Shown piece by piece: positions 1 through 10,060 of a stretch of 64,000 nucleotides of DNA (positions within the stretch are counted from its first letter, which is position 1; each line of letters starts with the position of its first letter). This DNA is from Microbacterium protaetiae (GTDB lineage: Bacteria; Actinomycetota; Actinomycetes; Actinomycetales; Microbacteriaceae), in contig NZ_CP035494.1 in assembly GCF_004135285.1 (NCBI RefSeq), forward strand, positions 2,108,001 to 2,172,000, read 5' to 3'. Position numbers and translations under genes: made by a program. The notes under the pieces were generated by a model that ran no database searches, was not told the DNA's origin, and saw nothing but the letters and a program-made list of their open reading frames with translations.

Positions 1-2
1 CC

Positions 3-866
3 GCGGCATCCGCAGGTCCATCGGCACCGGTCGAGTCGATCCCGACCGTGTCGCACCCGACCGTCTCGGATGCCCTGTTCGCCGATCTCGCCGATGATGA
101 TGACGACGACGCCGACCCGATCGATCATCTGCGGGTCAGCCGCAGTGCCCCGTTCACCGGCACCGTGCAGATAGTGCCCGAGGCCACCGACGATTCGCAG
201 GTCGGTCCGCGTCGCGCCGTCGTGCCCGCGCCCGAGCAGACTGAGGACGAGCCGCGGGCCGATGCCTGGGTGCGTGATGTGCCGGTCTGGAACGACGCCG
301 AACCGGCCGGAAACCCGTGGGCGCCGCCCGCGCCGAGCGCTCCGGCCCAGGTGCGTCCGTTCGATCCGACGGCGTTCTCCGACACCTCGGGCGAGGTGTC
401 GGCCGTGGCCGGCGCCCCCTCACTGGGCGTGCCCATGTCAGCGCGGTCGTCGGTGTCGGCCCGGCGCCAGGCGCCCGAGCTGCCCGACGCCGAAGAAGCG
501 TTCGACGAGACGATCATCGCCGTCCGCAAGCGCACCCCGTGGATGCTGGTGCCGCCGCTGGGTGCTCCCATTCCGATCCTGCAGGATGTCATCATCATCG
601 GGCGGCGTCCCACCAGCGACCCGGCGTACCCGTCGGCGCAGCTGGTGTCGGTCGTCGACGAGACGCGCACGATGAGCAAGACCCACGCGCGTCTCGAGCT
701 GCGGGACACGCTGTGGATAGTGACCGATCTGGATTCGACCAACGGCGTCGTCATCATCGACGAGGACGGCACCGAGATCGAGGCCGAGCCGCAGCGACCG
801 CTGCCGATCATCGAGAAGTTCCTGCTCGGCGACGCCGAGCTGCGCTTCGTACGCGACGGGTCGTGA
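3..866 (+). CDS. FHA-domain protein (5' end outside window)
   Basis: The reading frame is open to the left edge of the window, so the true start is probably upstream; an internal GTG at 48 has no visible ribosome binding site. The first ~150 visible residues are acidic, Pro/Ala-rich and probably disordered. The last ~90 form a forkhead-associated domain with the usual elements GRRP, SKTHARLE and DLDSTNG, so the protein should bind phosphothreonine peptides. A FDETIIAVRKR segment precedes the domain and resembles a kinase target site. The stop overlaps the next ATG (TGATG), so the two genes are probably translationally coupled. The role in Ser/Thr-kinase signalling is inferred; there is no kinase in view. 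Confidence 0.85.
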   Translation, partial: AASAGPSAPVESIPTVSHPTVSDALFADLADDDDDDADPIDHLRVSRSAPFTGTVQIVPEATDDSQVGPRRAVVPAPEQTEDEPRADAWVRDVPVWNDAEPAGNPWAPPAPSAPAQVRPFDPTAFSDTSGEVSAVAGAPSLGVPMSARSSVSARRQAPELPDAEEAFDETIIAVRKRTPWMLVPPLGAPIPILQDVIIIGRRPTSDPAYPSAQLVSVVDETRTMSKTHARLELRDTLWIVTDLDSTNGVVIIDEDGTEIEAEPQRPLPIIEKFLLGDAELRFVRDGS

Positions 867-1441
867 TGTCCGAGCCGGTCGACGGGGAGGGCGACGAGTT
901 CGACGAGACGATCGTCGCGCGGCGCCGCACGGTGCCGGCGCCCGCTGACGGTGTCAGCGACGAGGTCGCCGACGACACCGTGGTCGCATCGCGGCGGCGT
1001 GGGCAGGCGCCGGCCGACGAACCGCCGGCGGCAAACGACGATCCTGACGACACCCTCCTCGCCGGTCGTCATGGCGGCGGGGTCGAAGACCGCACCGCAC
1101 TGGCGGATCGCAACGCCGATCGCGGCGACGTCACCGTGCGCACGCCGCGGGCCGGCACGGCACCGGCCGACGGCATCCGTCCCTTCGTTCCACCCACCGG
1201 GCGGACCGCCGCCGATGGGGCGGCGACACAGTCCATCTACCGCCCGCGGCCCGTCGAGCCGGCCCGCGTGCGCCGCACGCCGCCGGCGCCCCACGCGCCG
1301 CTGGCGCCGGTCGACACTGCTGCGCAGCAGCACGGTGCCCGGTCGAGCCGGCTGCGCACGGTGCTTCTGGTGGTCGGGATCGTCGCCCTCGTGGCCGTGG
1401 CCGGTGTGGTGCTGCTGGTGGCCCTGCTCACCGCTGTTTGA
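866..1441 (+). CDS. tail-anchored membrane protein with repeated D-E/D-T motifs
   Basis: A protein of 191 residues starting at the ATG that overlaps the FHA gene stop. The N-terminal ~165 residues are polar and Pro/Arg-rich. They carry the motif acidic-Thr-aliphatic-aliphatic-Ala-x-Arg three times, at T15 (DETIVARR), T38 (DDTVVASR) and T63 (DDTLLAGR). The last ~25 residues form one hydrophobic transmembrane helix, so it is probably anchored with its long domain in the cytosol. Its motif is also present in the FHA partner. I recognise no enzyme family. The likely role is a phosphorylated ligand of the FHA protein, which is inference only. Confidence 0.75.
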   Translation: MSEPVDGEGDEFDETIVARRRTVPAPADGVSDEVADDTVVASRRRGQAPADEPPAANDDPDDTLLAGRHGGGVEDRTALADRNADRGDVTVRTPRAGTAPADGIRPFVPPTGRTAADGAATQSIYRPRPVEPARVRRTPPAPHAPLAPVDTAAQQHGARSSRLRTVLLVVGIVALVAVAGVVLLVALLTAV

Positions 1442-1466
1442 CCGCCCTGCCGCAGACGCGTATCAT
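1438..1466 (+). promoter_or_regulatory. predicted promoter of the rpsL-rpsG-fusA operon
   Basis: TTGACC at 1438-1443 and TATCAT at 1461-1466 are separated by 17 bp, a good sigma-70-type match. The -35 box overlaps the stop codon of the upstream gene. It leaves a ~200-nt untranslated leader before rpsL. Confidence 0.6.
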
Positions 1467-1674
1467 TGAGGCAGTGTGCGCTCTTGCGCTCCTTGTGTTG
1501 CGCCTCGGCGCAGATCGGGACTCAGAGCCGCGCGACCAAGGGCTCGGCCTGCGAACAGGTCACCCCCACGGCATATCCACCATTCCAAAAGTTCGGCACG
1601 ATCGTGCCGCGCCGGTGGATTTGTGGCGAAACCACGACCGCTGTCACCGTGCAGCACAACAGAGAAGGAAGAAC

Positions 1675-2043
1675 GTGCCAACCATTCAGCAGTTGGTTCG
1701 CAAGGGGCGTTCGCCGAAGGTCTCCAAGACCAAGGCGCCCGCACTGAAGTCGAACCCGCAGCAGGCGGGCGTGTGCACCCGTGTGTACACGACCACGCCG
1801 AAGAAGCCGAACTCGGCCATGCGCAAGGTCGCCCGTGTGAAGCTCCGCAACGGAACCGAGGTCACCGCCTACATTCCGGGCGAGGGTCACAACCTGCAGG
1901 AGCACTCGTTGGTGCTCGTGCGCGGTGGTCGTGTCAAGGACCTCCCCGGCGTGCGTTACAAGATCGTCCGTGGCGCCCTGGACACCCAGGCCGTCAAGAA
2001 CCGCAAGCAGGCTCGTTCCCGCTACGGCGCGAAGAAGGGTTGA
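1675..2043 (+). CDS. rpsL: 30S ribosomal protein S12
   Basis: Ribosomal protein S12 of the decoding centre, 122 residues, with a GTG start giving the standard N-terminus [11 protein letters not shown]. The purine-rich AGAAGGAAGAA just upstream serves as ribosome binding site, so the longer open frame back to 1438 is not the gene. The streptomycin-relevant segments TPKKPNSA and [11 protein letters not shown] have the wild-type lysines. It is followed after five bases by rpsG, as in the conserved str operon. Confidence 0.97.
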   Translation: MPTIQQLVRKGRSPKVSKTKAPALKSNPQQAGVCTRVYTTTPKKPNSAMRKVARVKLRNGTEVTAYIPGEGHNLQEHSLVLVRGGRVKDLPGVRYKIVRGALDTQAVKNRKQARSRYGAKKG

Positions 2044-2048
2044 GTTAG

Positions 2049-2519
2049 ATGCCTCGTAAGGGTCCGGCCCCCAAGCGCCCCGTCGTCAACGACCCGGTCT
2101 ACGGCGCGCCCGTCGTGTCGCAGCTGGTCAACAAGATCCTCGTGGACGGCAAGAAGTCCCTCGCCGAGTCGATCGTCTACGGCGCCCTGCAGGGTGTCGA
2201 GTCGAAGTCCGGCCAGGACGCCGTCGCCACGCTCAAGAAGGCGCTCGACAACGTGCGCCCCACTCTCGAGGTCAAGAGTCGCCGGGTCGGTGGTTCGACC
2301 TACCAGGTGCCCGTCGAGGTCAAGCCTCACCGCGCCAACACGCTCGCCCTGCGCTGGCTCGTGAGCTACGCCAAGGGTCGTCGTGAGAAGACCATGACCG
2401 AGCGCCTCCAGAACGAGATCCTGGATGCCTCGAACGGCCTGGGTGCCGCGGTCAAGCGCCGCGAAGACACCCACAAGATGGCCGAGTCGAACCGCGCGTT
2501 CGCGCACTACCGCTGGTAA
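2049..2519 (+). CDS. rpsG: 30S ribosomal protein S7
   Basis: Full-length S7 (156 residues) beginning [11 protein letters not shown], which binds the 3' domain of 16S rRNA and nucleates assembly of the small-subunit head. It has the usual position between rpsL and fusA. The gap to fusA (111 bp) is filled by a long palindrome, which is unusual inside this operon. Confidence 0.97.
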   Translation: MPRKGPAPKRPVVNDPVYGAPVVSQLVNKILVDGKKSLAESIVYGALQGVESKSGQDAVATLKKALDNVRPTLEVKSRRVGGSTYQVPVEVKPHRANTLALRWLVSYAKGRREKTMTERLQNEILDASNGLGAAVKRREDTHKMAESNRAFAHYRW

Positions 2520-2531
2520 CAACCACCACCC

Positions 2532-2607
2532 CGGTCGTTGAGCGAGGCCCGGAGGGCCGAGTCGAACCGCGTTTCGACTCGCGGCTGCGCCGCTCGCTCA
2601 ACGACCG
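2532..2607. repeat. 76-bp REP-like palindrome between rpsG and fusA
   Basis: Outer arms CGGTCGTTGAGCGAG (2532-2546) and CTCGCTCAACGACCG (2593-2607) are exact reverse complements. A second inverted pair, GAGTCGAA and TTCGACTC, lies inside. A half copy of the same element is found at 42934-42967 after the HAD gene, so it is a dispersed repeat. Within the str operon it could act as an mRNA-stability or attenuation hairpin. Confidence 0.85.
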
Positions 2608-2630
2608 AGTAAAGACAAGGAAGACATCCC

Positions 2631-4745
2631 GTGGCACAAGACGTGCTCACCGACCTCAAGAAGGTCCGCAACATCGGCATCATGGCGCACATCGATGCCG
2701 GCAAGACGACGACGACCGAGCGCATCCTCTTCTACACGGGCGTCAACCACAAGATCGGCGAGACGCACGACGGTGCATCGACCACCGACTGGATGGAGCA
2801 GGAGCAGGAGCGCGGCATCACCATCACCTCCGCCGCGGTGACCTGCTTCTGGAACGGTACCCAGGTCAACATCATCGACACGCCCGGTCACGTCGACTTC
2901 ACCGTCGAGGTGGAGCGCTCGCTGCGCGTGCTCGACGGCGCGGTCGCTGTGTTCGACGGCAAGGAGGGTGTCGAGCCCCAGTCCGAGACCGTCTGGCGTC
3001 AGGCCGACAAGTACGACGTGCCGCGCATCTGCTTCGTCAACAAGATGGACAAGATGGGCGCCGACTTCTACTTCACGGTCTCCACGATCGTGAACCGGCT
3101 GAAGGCGAAGCCGCTCGTGCTGCAGCTGCCCATCGGCGCCGAGAACGACTTCGTCGGCGTCGTCGACCTCGTCGAGATGCGTGCGCTGGTCTGGCCCGGC
3201 GATGCCAAGGGCGATGTGACCATGGGCGCCAAGTACGAGATCCAGGAGATCCCGGCAGACCTGGCCGAGAAGGCCCAGGAGTACCGCGAGAAGCTTCTCG
3301 AGACGGTCGCCGAGTCTGACGAGCACCTGCTGGAGAAATACTTCGGCGGCGAAGAGCTCACCGTGGCCGAGATCAAGGGCGCGATCCGCAAGCTCACCGT
3401 TGCCGGCGAGCTGTATCCGGTGCTGTGCGGTTCGGCGTTCAAGAACCGCGGCGTGCAGCCGATGCTCGACGCGGTCGTCGACTACCTCCCCTCGCCCGAG
3501 GACGTGCCCGCCATCGAGGCGCACGACCCCAAGGACGAAGAGAAGGTCATCGAGCGTCACCCGAGCCGTGACGAGCCGTTCGCGGCGCTGGCGTTCAAGA
3601 TCGCCGTGCACCCGTTCTTCGGTCGCCTGACCTATGTGCGCGTCTATTCGGGTCATGTCGACTCGGGCGCTCAGGTCATCAACGCGACCAAGGGCAAGAA
3701 GGAGCGCATCGGAAAGATCTTCCAGATGCACGCCAACAAGGAGAACCCGGTCGACGCGGTCACCGCCGGTCACATCTACGCCGTCATCGGCCTGAAGGAC
3801 ACCACCACCGGTGACACACTGGCCGACCCGAGTGCCCCCGTGGTGCTCGAGTCGATGACGTTCCCCGAGCCGGTCATCGAGGTCGCCATCGAGCCGAAGA
3901 CCAAGGCCGACCAGGAGAAGCTGGGTGTGGCCATCCAGAAGCTCGCGGAGGAAGACCCGACGTTCCGCGTCGAGCAGAACTCCGAGACCGGTCAGACCGT
4001 CATCAAGGGCATGGGCGAGCTGCACCTCGACATCCTCGTGGATCGCATGAAGCGCGAGTTCAAGGTCGAGGCGAACGTCGGCAAGCCGCAGGTCGCGTAC
4101 CGCGAGACGATCCGTAAGGCCGTCGAGCGTCACGACTACACGCACAAGAAGCAGACCGGTGGTTCGGGTCAGTTCGCGAAGATCCAGTTCGCGCTGGAGC
4201 CCCTCGAGGTCACGGCCGAGAAGACGTACGAGTTCGAGAACAAGGTCACTGGTGGCCGCATCCCGCGCGAGTACATCGAGCCCACCAACCAGGGCTTCCA
4301 GGACGCCATGCAGGTCGGCGTGCTGGCCGGCTACCCGATGGTCGGCGTCAAGGCGACCCTGATGGACGGCGCCTCGCACGACGTCGACTCGTCGGAGATG
4401 GCGTTCAAGATCGCCGGTTCGATGGGCTTCAAGGAGGCCGTCCGCAAGGCGAACCCGGTCATCCTCGAGCCGCTCATGGCCGTCGAGGTGCGCACGCCCG
4501 AGGAGTACATGGGCGACGTCATCGGCGACCTGAACAGCCGCCGTGGACAGATCCAGGCGATGGAAGACGCGCAGGGCGTGAAGGTCGTCCGCGCGCTCGT
4601 CCCGCTCTCGGAGATGTTCGGCTACATCGGCGACCTGCGGTCCAAGACCAGCGGTCGCGCCGTCTACTCGATGGAGTTCGACAGCTACGCCGAGGTACCT
4701 CGCGCCGTGGCCGAGGAGATCATCCAGAAGACCAAGGGCGAGTGA
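2631..4745 (+). CDS. fusA: elongation factor G
   Basis: EF-G, the GTPase that drives translocation of tRNA and mRNA through the ribosome; 704 residues, full length. The G domain shows AHIDAGKTT (P-loop), the RGITI switch I, DTPGHVDF and NKMD. Domains II-V follow in normal order, with GGSGQFAK and the domain IV region intact. The start is GTG, preceded by GACAAGGAAG. It belongs to the str operon, although a palindrome separates it from rpsG. The long open frame on the opposite strand is a composition artefact. Confidence 0.98.
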   Translation: MAQDVLTDLKKVRNIGIMAHIDAGKTTTTERILFYTGVNHKIGETHDGASTTDWMEQEQERGITITSAAVTCFWNGTQVNIIDTPGHVDFTVEVERSLRVLDGAVAVFDGKEGVEPQSETVWRQADKYDVPRICFVNKMDKMGADFYFTVSTIVNRLKAKPLVLQLPIGAENDFVGVVDLVEMRALVWPGDAKGDVTMGAKYEIQEIPADLAEKAQEYREKLLETVAESDEHLLEKYFGGEELTVAEIKGAIRKLTVAGELYPVLCGSAFKNRGVQPMLDAVVDYLPSPEDVPAIEAHDPKDEEKVIERHPSRDEPFAALAFKIAVHPFFGRLTYVRVYSGHVDSGAQVINATKGKKERIGKIFQMHANKENPVDAVTAGHIYAVIGLKDTTTGDTLADPSAPVVLESMTFPEPVIEVAIEPKTKADQEKLGVAIQKLAEEDPTFRVEQNSETGQTVIKGMGELHLDILVDRMKREFKVEANVGKPQVAYRETIRKAVERHDYTHKKQTGGSGQFAKIQFALEPLEVTAEKTYEFENKVTGGRIPREYIEPTNQGFQDAMQVGVLAGYPMVGVKATLMDGASHDVDSSEMAFKIAGSMGFKEAVRKANPVILEPLMAVEVRTPEEYMGDVIGDLNSRRGQIQAMEDAQGVKVVRALVPLSEMFGYIGDLRSKTSGRAVYSMEFDSYAEVPRAVAEEIIQKTKGE

Positions 4746-4751
4746 TCGCCC

Positions 4752-4780
4752 GGATGCCGGGGCCTTGAGCCCCGGCATCC
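4752..4780 (+). terminator. rho-independent-like terminator after fusA
   Basis: GGATGCCGGGG (4752-4762) and CCCCGGCATCC (4770-4780) form a perfect 11-bp stem with a 7-nt loop directly after the fusA stop. There is no long T tract, as is common in high-GC actinobacteria. Confidence 0.8.
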
Positions 4781-4902
4781 ACCCCTCTACAACTTCACAT
4801 CAACACACAAGCCGTCTCTACTAGACTGAGAGACATCCCCGTAGCGAACCGGTCGCAATCCAGTGCCCGGAATCGCTACACGACCGTCCTGAGGAGGACC
4901 CA

Positions 4903-6093
<1,191 letters not shown>

Positions 6094-6112
6094 TCTTCGC
6101 GACTTCTACGAC

Positions 6113-6144
6113 AGGGGCCGGATCCTTCGGGGTCCGGCCCCTTT
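6113..6144 (+). terminator. terminator after tuf
   Basis: AGGGGCCGGA and TCCGGCCCCT are perfect inverted arms around a short loop containing TTCG, followed by TTTC. It lies 20 bases after the tuf stop. Confidence 0.85.
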
Positions 6145-6242
6145 CGCGTGCTCGGTTGTTGCTGCATGGGGTAGCGCCCGGGCGCATTTTGTGGGAATAC
6201 TGAGGGCAGCGGCGCTGTGTGTGCGCCAGACGAGGAGGTCCT

Positions 6243-6458
6243 ATGGGTATCGACGACATCGTGAACAAGGGCAAAGAGCTCTTCGAAGAGAACAAAGACA
6301 AGATCGACGCGGCACTGCACAGTGAGCAGGCCGAGGACATCAGCGACAAGGTCCTCGACGGTGCCGCTGACTTCGCCAAGAAGGTCGCTCCAGACTCGGC
6401 CGATGCCAAAATCGACGAGTTCCGGAACCAGGCCGACGGCGCGGTCGGCAACCAGTAG
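6243..6458 (+). CDS. small MT0933/Rv0909-type antitoxin-like protein
   Basis: A 71-residue charged protein, MGIDDIVNKGKELFEEN at the N-terminus, with an ATG start behind GAGGAGGTCCT. Its amphipathic helical pattern (KGKELF, ADFAKKVAPDSADAKIDEF) is like the MT0933/Rv0909 'antitoxin' family of short actinobacterial proteins. No toxin gene is adjacent: tuf is upstream and a repeat array downstream. A toxin-antitoxin function is therefore not supported here, and a general stress-type helical protein is as likely. It ends at its own terminator. Confidence 0.75.
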   Translation: MGIDDIVNKGKELFEENKDKIDAALHSEQAEDISDKVLDGAADFAKKVAPDSADAKIDEFRNQADGAVGNQ

Positions 6459-6473
6459 CCGCGCGAACGAGCG

Positions 6474-6504
6474 AAGGGCCGGGATGTCGCATCCCGGCCC
6501 TTCA
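6474..6504 (+). terminator. terminator after the MT0933-like gene
   Basis: GAAGGGCCGGGATG (6474-6487) and CATCCCGGCCCTTC (6491-6504) are a perfect 14-bp inverted repeat with a 3-nt loop. Confidence 0.85.
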
Positions 6505-6545
6505 TCTTCGCCCCCGTCGTGCGCGGGGCTGACGTGCCACCGGCC

Positions 6546-7519
6546 GTGTCACGGAACGTGTGGGTGGTGCGGGGGTTTTCGCGCACGTTGTGTGACGCGC
6601 TCCTGTCGGTGTCACAGAAGCTGCGGGTGGTGCGGGGTGTTTTGCGCACGTTGTGTGACGCGTTCGTGTGTGTGTCACAGAAGGTGCGGGATGCCGCGGC
6701 CTTATCCCGCACGTTCTGTGACGCGCCGACGATCGGTGTCACGGAAGCTGCGGGATGCCGCGGCCTTATCCCGCACGTTCTGTGACGCGCCGACGATCGG
6801 TGTCACGGAAGCTGCGGGATGCCGCGGCCTCGTCCCGCACGAACTGTGACGCACCAGCGATCGGTGTCACGGAAGCTGCGGGTGTCGCCGGCTTTGTCGC
6901 GCACGAACTGTGACATGCCCCGCCGGGGCGGGGAGTTCAGCCGCCGGGGTGGGGGACTCAGCCGGGGCGGGGTGATTCCGTCGTCGTGGCGTCGACGCTC
7001 TGCTGTCGCTGCGCCGGGCGGTGTGCTCTGCGGCCCGTGTCACACAAGGTGTCGGTGGGGCGGGGTTTTTCGCGCACGTTGTGTGACGCGTTCCTGTCGG
7101 TGTCACAGAAGCTGCGGGATGCCGCGGCCTTGTCCCGCACGTTCTCTGACGCGCCGCCGATCGGTGTCACAGAAGCCGCGGGATGCCGCGGCCTTGTCCC
7201 GCACGAACTGTGACGCGCCGACGATCGGCGTCACGGAAGGTGCGGGATGCCGCGGCCTTATCCCGCACGAACTGTGACATGCCCCGCCGGGGCGGGGAGT
7301 TCAGCCGCCGGGGTGGGGGAACTCAGCCGGGGCGGGGTGATTCCGTCGTCACGGCGCCGGCGCTCTGCTGCCGCTTCGTCGCGCCGGCGTGCTCCGCTGC
7401 CGTGTCACAGAAGGTGCGGGTGGTGCGGGGTTTTTCGCGCACGTTGCGTGACGCACCAGCGATCGGTGTCACGGAAGGCGCGGGATGCCGCGGTCTTATC
7501 CTGCACGAACTGTGACATG
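6546..7519. repeat. array A: 12 hairpin repeats in three cassettes
   Basis: Twelve ~54-bp units begin at 6546, 6609, 6672, 6736, 6800, 6864, 7037, 7100, 7164, 7228, 7402 and 7466, with a 63-64 bp period inside each cassette. A typical unit has left arm TGTCACAGAAGGTGCGGGA and right arm TCCCGCACGTTCTGTGACG, which pair at 17 of 19 positions around a ~13-nt loop. The units fall into three subtypes that recur in the same order in each cassette. Nearly identical ~125-bp GC-rich spacers lie at 6918-7036 and 7282-7401. There is no coding signal; all open frames across it are by-products of composition. Confidence 0.95.
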
Positions 7520-7690
7520 TCCCTCCGGGGCGCGGGGACCTCAGCCGCCGGGGCGGGGCCTCAGCCTCCGGGGCGGGGGCTCAGCCGCCGGGCGCGGGGG
7601 GGGGGTCAGCCGCCGGGCGCGGGGGGTCAGCCGCCGGGCGCGGGAGTTCAGCCTACGGCGCGGTGACCTCAGCCGCCGGGGCGGGGTGAC
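7520..7690. repeat. GC-rich degenerate CAGCCGCCGGGGCGGGG repeats
   Basis: About ten imperfect short copies of the CAGCCGCCGGGGCGGGG type run from the end of array A to the galK stop. They include a run of ten G at about 7598. The same word occurs in the cassette spacers of array A. No gene is visible. Confidence 0.8.
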
Positions 7691-8875
7691 TCAGCCGTCG
7701 CGGCGTGCGCCGTCGGACGGCGTCACGGTGAACACGCGCGGGGCGGCGAAGCCGGCGTGGGCGAATGCGCGGGTCGCGGCATCCCGTACCGTTCCGACCT
7801 CGGCGTGCGGGGTCAGCGCTATCGCTGCGCCGCCGAAGCCGCCGCCGGTCATGCGGGCCCCGATCGCGCCGGCGGCGCGGGCCGACTCCACGGCGGTGTC
7901 GAGTTCCGGCACCGAGATCTCGAAGTCGTCGCGCATCGAGGCGTGCGAGGCATCCAGGAGCGCACCGATCGCGGCAGGCCCCTGTGTGCGCAGCGTTTCG
8001 ACGGTGTCGAGCACGCGCTGGTTCTCGGTGACGATGTGGCGCACTCGGCGAAAGGTGACGTCGTCGAGGATGCCGCGGGCGCGATCGAGGTCGGACATCG
8101 ACACATCGCGCAGCGCGGGCACGCCCAGTGCGGCGGCACCGCGCTCGCACGCGTCACGGCGGTCGCGGTACCCTCCGGTCGAGTGCGCGTGCTGCACACG
8201 GGTGTCGATGACCACGAGCTCGAGGCCCGCAGCGGCGAAGCCGAGGTCGACGACCTGGGCCTCCAACGAGCGGCAGTCCAAGAAGATGGCGGCGTCGGCG
8301 CGGCCGAGCATTGCGGCCATCTGGTCCATGATCCCGGTCGGGGCGCCGACGGCCTCGTTCTCGGCGCGCCGACCGACGCGGGCGAGGCCGACCGGGTCGA
8401 GGCCGAGATCCCAGACGTCGTTGAGAGCTGTCGCCACCGCGCCCTCGATAGCTGCGGACGATGACAGGCCGGCGCCGACCGGCACGTCAGACGCGATCGC
8501 GATGTCGATGCCGATCGAGGGGGCGGTGGCCGCCTGCCGCAGCGCCCAGGCGACCCCGAGCGGGTACGCGGCCCACGCCGGGACGGCGGGGGCGCCCGAG
8601 GACGGGAACATCGCATCGAGGTCGTCGAGTGGCACGACGACCTGTGCATCGGTGAACGTCGACGCCACGCGGACCTCGCCGCTGCTGTTGCGCCCGACGA
8701 CGGCATGCGTGCGGCGGTCGATGGCGAACGGCAGCACGAAGCCGTCGTTGTAATCGGTGTGCTCGCCGATCAGGTTCACCCGTCCCGGTGCCGACCACGC
8801 GCCCTCGGGCGGCGTGGGGGAGAGGGAGCGGAACAGCGCGAGGGCGTCGGCTGCGGCATCCATCGTCTCGGTCAC
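7691..8875 (-). CDS. galK: galactokinase
   Basis: GHMP-family kinase of 394 residues that phosphorylates galactose to galactose 1-phosphate in the Leloir pathway. It shows the galactokinase signature GRVNLIGEHTDYNDG near residue 30 and the ATP-binding PVGAGLSSSAA. The C-terminal GHMP glycine-rich stretch (MTGGGFGGAA) is also present. The GTG start overlaps the galT stop (GTGA), so the two genes are translationally coupled. A longer open frame extends into galT but has no support. Its 3' end abuts the GC-rich repeat array. Confidence 0.95.
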   Translation of the reverse strand: MTETMDAAADALALFRSLSPTPPEGAWSAPGRVNLIGEHTDYNDGFVLPFAIDRRTHAVVGRNSSGEVRVASTFTDAQVVVPLDDLDAMFPSSGAPAVPAWAAYPLGVAWALRQAATAPSIGIDIAIASDVPVGAGLSSSAAIEGAVATALNDVWDLGLDPVGLARVGRRAENEAVGAPTGIMDQMAAMLGRADAAIFLDCRSLEAQVVDLGFAAAGLELVVIDTRVQHAHSTGGYRDRRDACERGAAALGVPALRDVSMSDLDRARGILDDVTFRRVRHIVTENQRVLDTVETLRTQGPAAIGALLDASHASMRDDFEISVPELDTAVESARAAGAIGARMTGGGFGGAAIALTPHAEVGTVRDAATRAFAHAGFAAPRVFTVTPSDGARRDG

Positions 8876-10044
8876 AGTTCCACCCCTTCCAGCGCGTCGC
8901 GCAAGCGGGCAGCGGCGGTCTCGGGCGGGATGTCGGCGATCCAGGCGCCCATGGCAGCCTCGGAGCCGGCCAGGTACTTCAGCTTGTCGGCGGCGCGGCG
9001 CGGGCTGGTCAGCTCGAGATGCAGCCGGTAGCTGTCGCGCGCGACGTGCACGGGGGCCTGGTGCCATGCGGCGATGTAGGGCGTCGGGGTGTCGTACAGG
9101 CGGTCGATGCCGCGCAGCAGCATCAGATAGAGCCGTGCCAGCTCGTCGCGCTCGGCGTCGTCGGTCTCGGTGAAGTCGGCGACGTGGCGGTGCGGCAACA
9201 TGTGCACCTCGAGCGGCCAGCGTGCGGCGAAGGGAACGAATGCCGTCCAGCGCAGACCCTCGAGTACCACGCGCTCGCCGGCGCGCTCGAAGTCGAGGAT
9301 GTCCTGGAACAGCGTGGGGGAGGTGCGCTCGATGCTCTCGACGGTGCGCTGGGTGCGCGGCGTGATGTAGGGGTAGGAGTAGATCTGGCCGTGCGGGTGG
9401 CCCAGGGTGACCCCGATGGCCTCGCCGCGGTTCTCGAACGGGAACACCTGCTCGACGCCGGGCAGCGCCGACAGCGCCGCCGTGCGGTCGGCCCATGCCT
9501 CGATGACGGTGCGGGCGCGGGTGAAGGTCTGGGTGCCGAACGATCCGGTCGTCTCGGGGCTGAAGCAGACGACCTCGCAGCGGCCCACGCTCGTGCGCGA
9601 GCGGCCGAGGCCGAGCTGGCGCAGGTCGTCCAGCCCGTCGGGAGGGTTCTCGCCGGTCGGAGCGGTGCCGGTGGCCGAAGCCAGCGCCGGACCGAACGAC
9701 GGCGACTTGTTCTCGAAGACGGCTACGTCGTAGCGCGAGGGCACCTCGGAGGGGTTGCTGGCCGATTGCGGGGCGAGGGGGTCGAGTTCGGCCGGGGGAA
9801 GGAACGCGCGGTTCTGTCGTGCGGCGGCGACGGAGATCCAGTCGCCGGTCAGAACGTCCTGCCGCATCGTGGCCGTGGCCGGGCGGGGGTCGAGCGCGCG
9901 CGCGTCGAGAGCACGATCGGGCCCCAGCGTGGTGTCGGGGTCGTCATAGTAGATGAGCTCGCGCCCGTCGGCGAGGCGGGTGGGGCGCTTGACGACGCCG
10001 GCGCCGAGAACGGAGGGCTCGTCGGCCGGGAGGTCCAGAGGCAT
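8872..10044 (-). CDS. galT: galactose-1-phosphate uridylyltransferase
   Basis: GalT of 390 residues, which exchanges UMP between UDP-glucose and galactose 1-phosphate. The active-site HPHGQIYSYPYI is present with both histidines, as is the downstream EVHMLPHRH metal/substrate motif. The ATG at 10044 is preceded by AAGGAGTTCTGACC, a good ribosome binding site; the longer open frame beyond it runs into the divergent regulator. It is the first gene of a galTK operon controlled from the operator region at 10061-10105. Confidence 0.95.
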   Translation of the reverse strand: MPLDLPADEPSVLGAGVVKRPTRLADGRELIYYDDPDTTLGPDRALDARALDPRPATATMRQDVLTGDWISVAAARQNRAFLPPAELDPLAPQSASNPSEVPSRYDVAVFENKSPSFGPALASATGTAPTGENPPDGLDDLRQLGLGRSRTSVGRCEVVCFSPETTGSFGTQTFTRARTVIEAWADRTAALSALPGVEQVFPFENRGEAIGVTLGHPHGQIYSYPYITPRTQRTVESIERTSPTLFQDILDFERAGERVVLEGLRWTAFVPFAARWPLEVHMLPHRHVADFTETDDAERDELARLYLMLLRGIDRLYDTPTPYIAAWHQAPVHVARDSYRLHLELTSPRRAADKLKYLAGSEAAMGAWIADIPPETAAARLRDALEGVEL

Positions 10045-10060
10045 GGTCAGAACTCCTTCA

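Noticed and set aside
2598..4778. 726-codon open frame on the minus strand opposite fusA
   Set aside because: It mirrors the EF-G coding sequence. In GC-rich DNA with GC-rich third positions the antisense frame stays open; its sequence has no domain and EF-G is unmistakable.
4793..4860. Exact tuf promoter
   Set aside because: TTCACA and TAGACT are seen upstream of tuf but with 22-bp spacing, too long for a normal promoter; no better -35 box could be fixed.
6243..6458. Toxin-antitoxin module
   Set aside because: The MT0933-like protein has no toxin gene on either side; terminators enclose it as a single gene.
6546..7519. CRISPR array in the 64-bp repeats
   Set aside because: Units are long hairpins; the ~10-bp intervals are themselves similar (CGACGATCG type), not unique spacers, and no cas genes occur.
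6519..7666. Several overlapping open frames through array A
   Set aside because: They translate the repeats (recurrent CDA/RSVSRK patterns). The 64-bp period is not a codon multiple and the palindromic structure explains the sequence.
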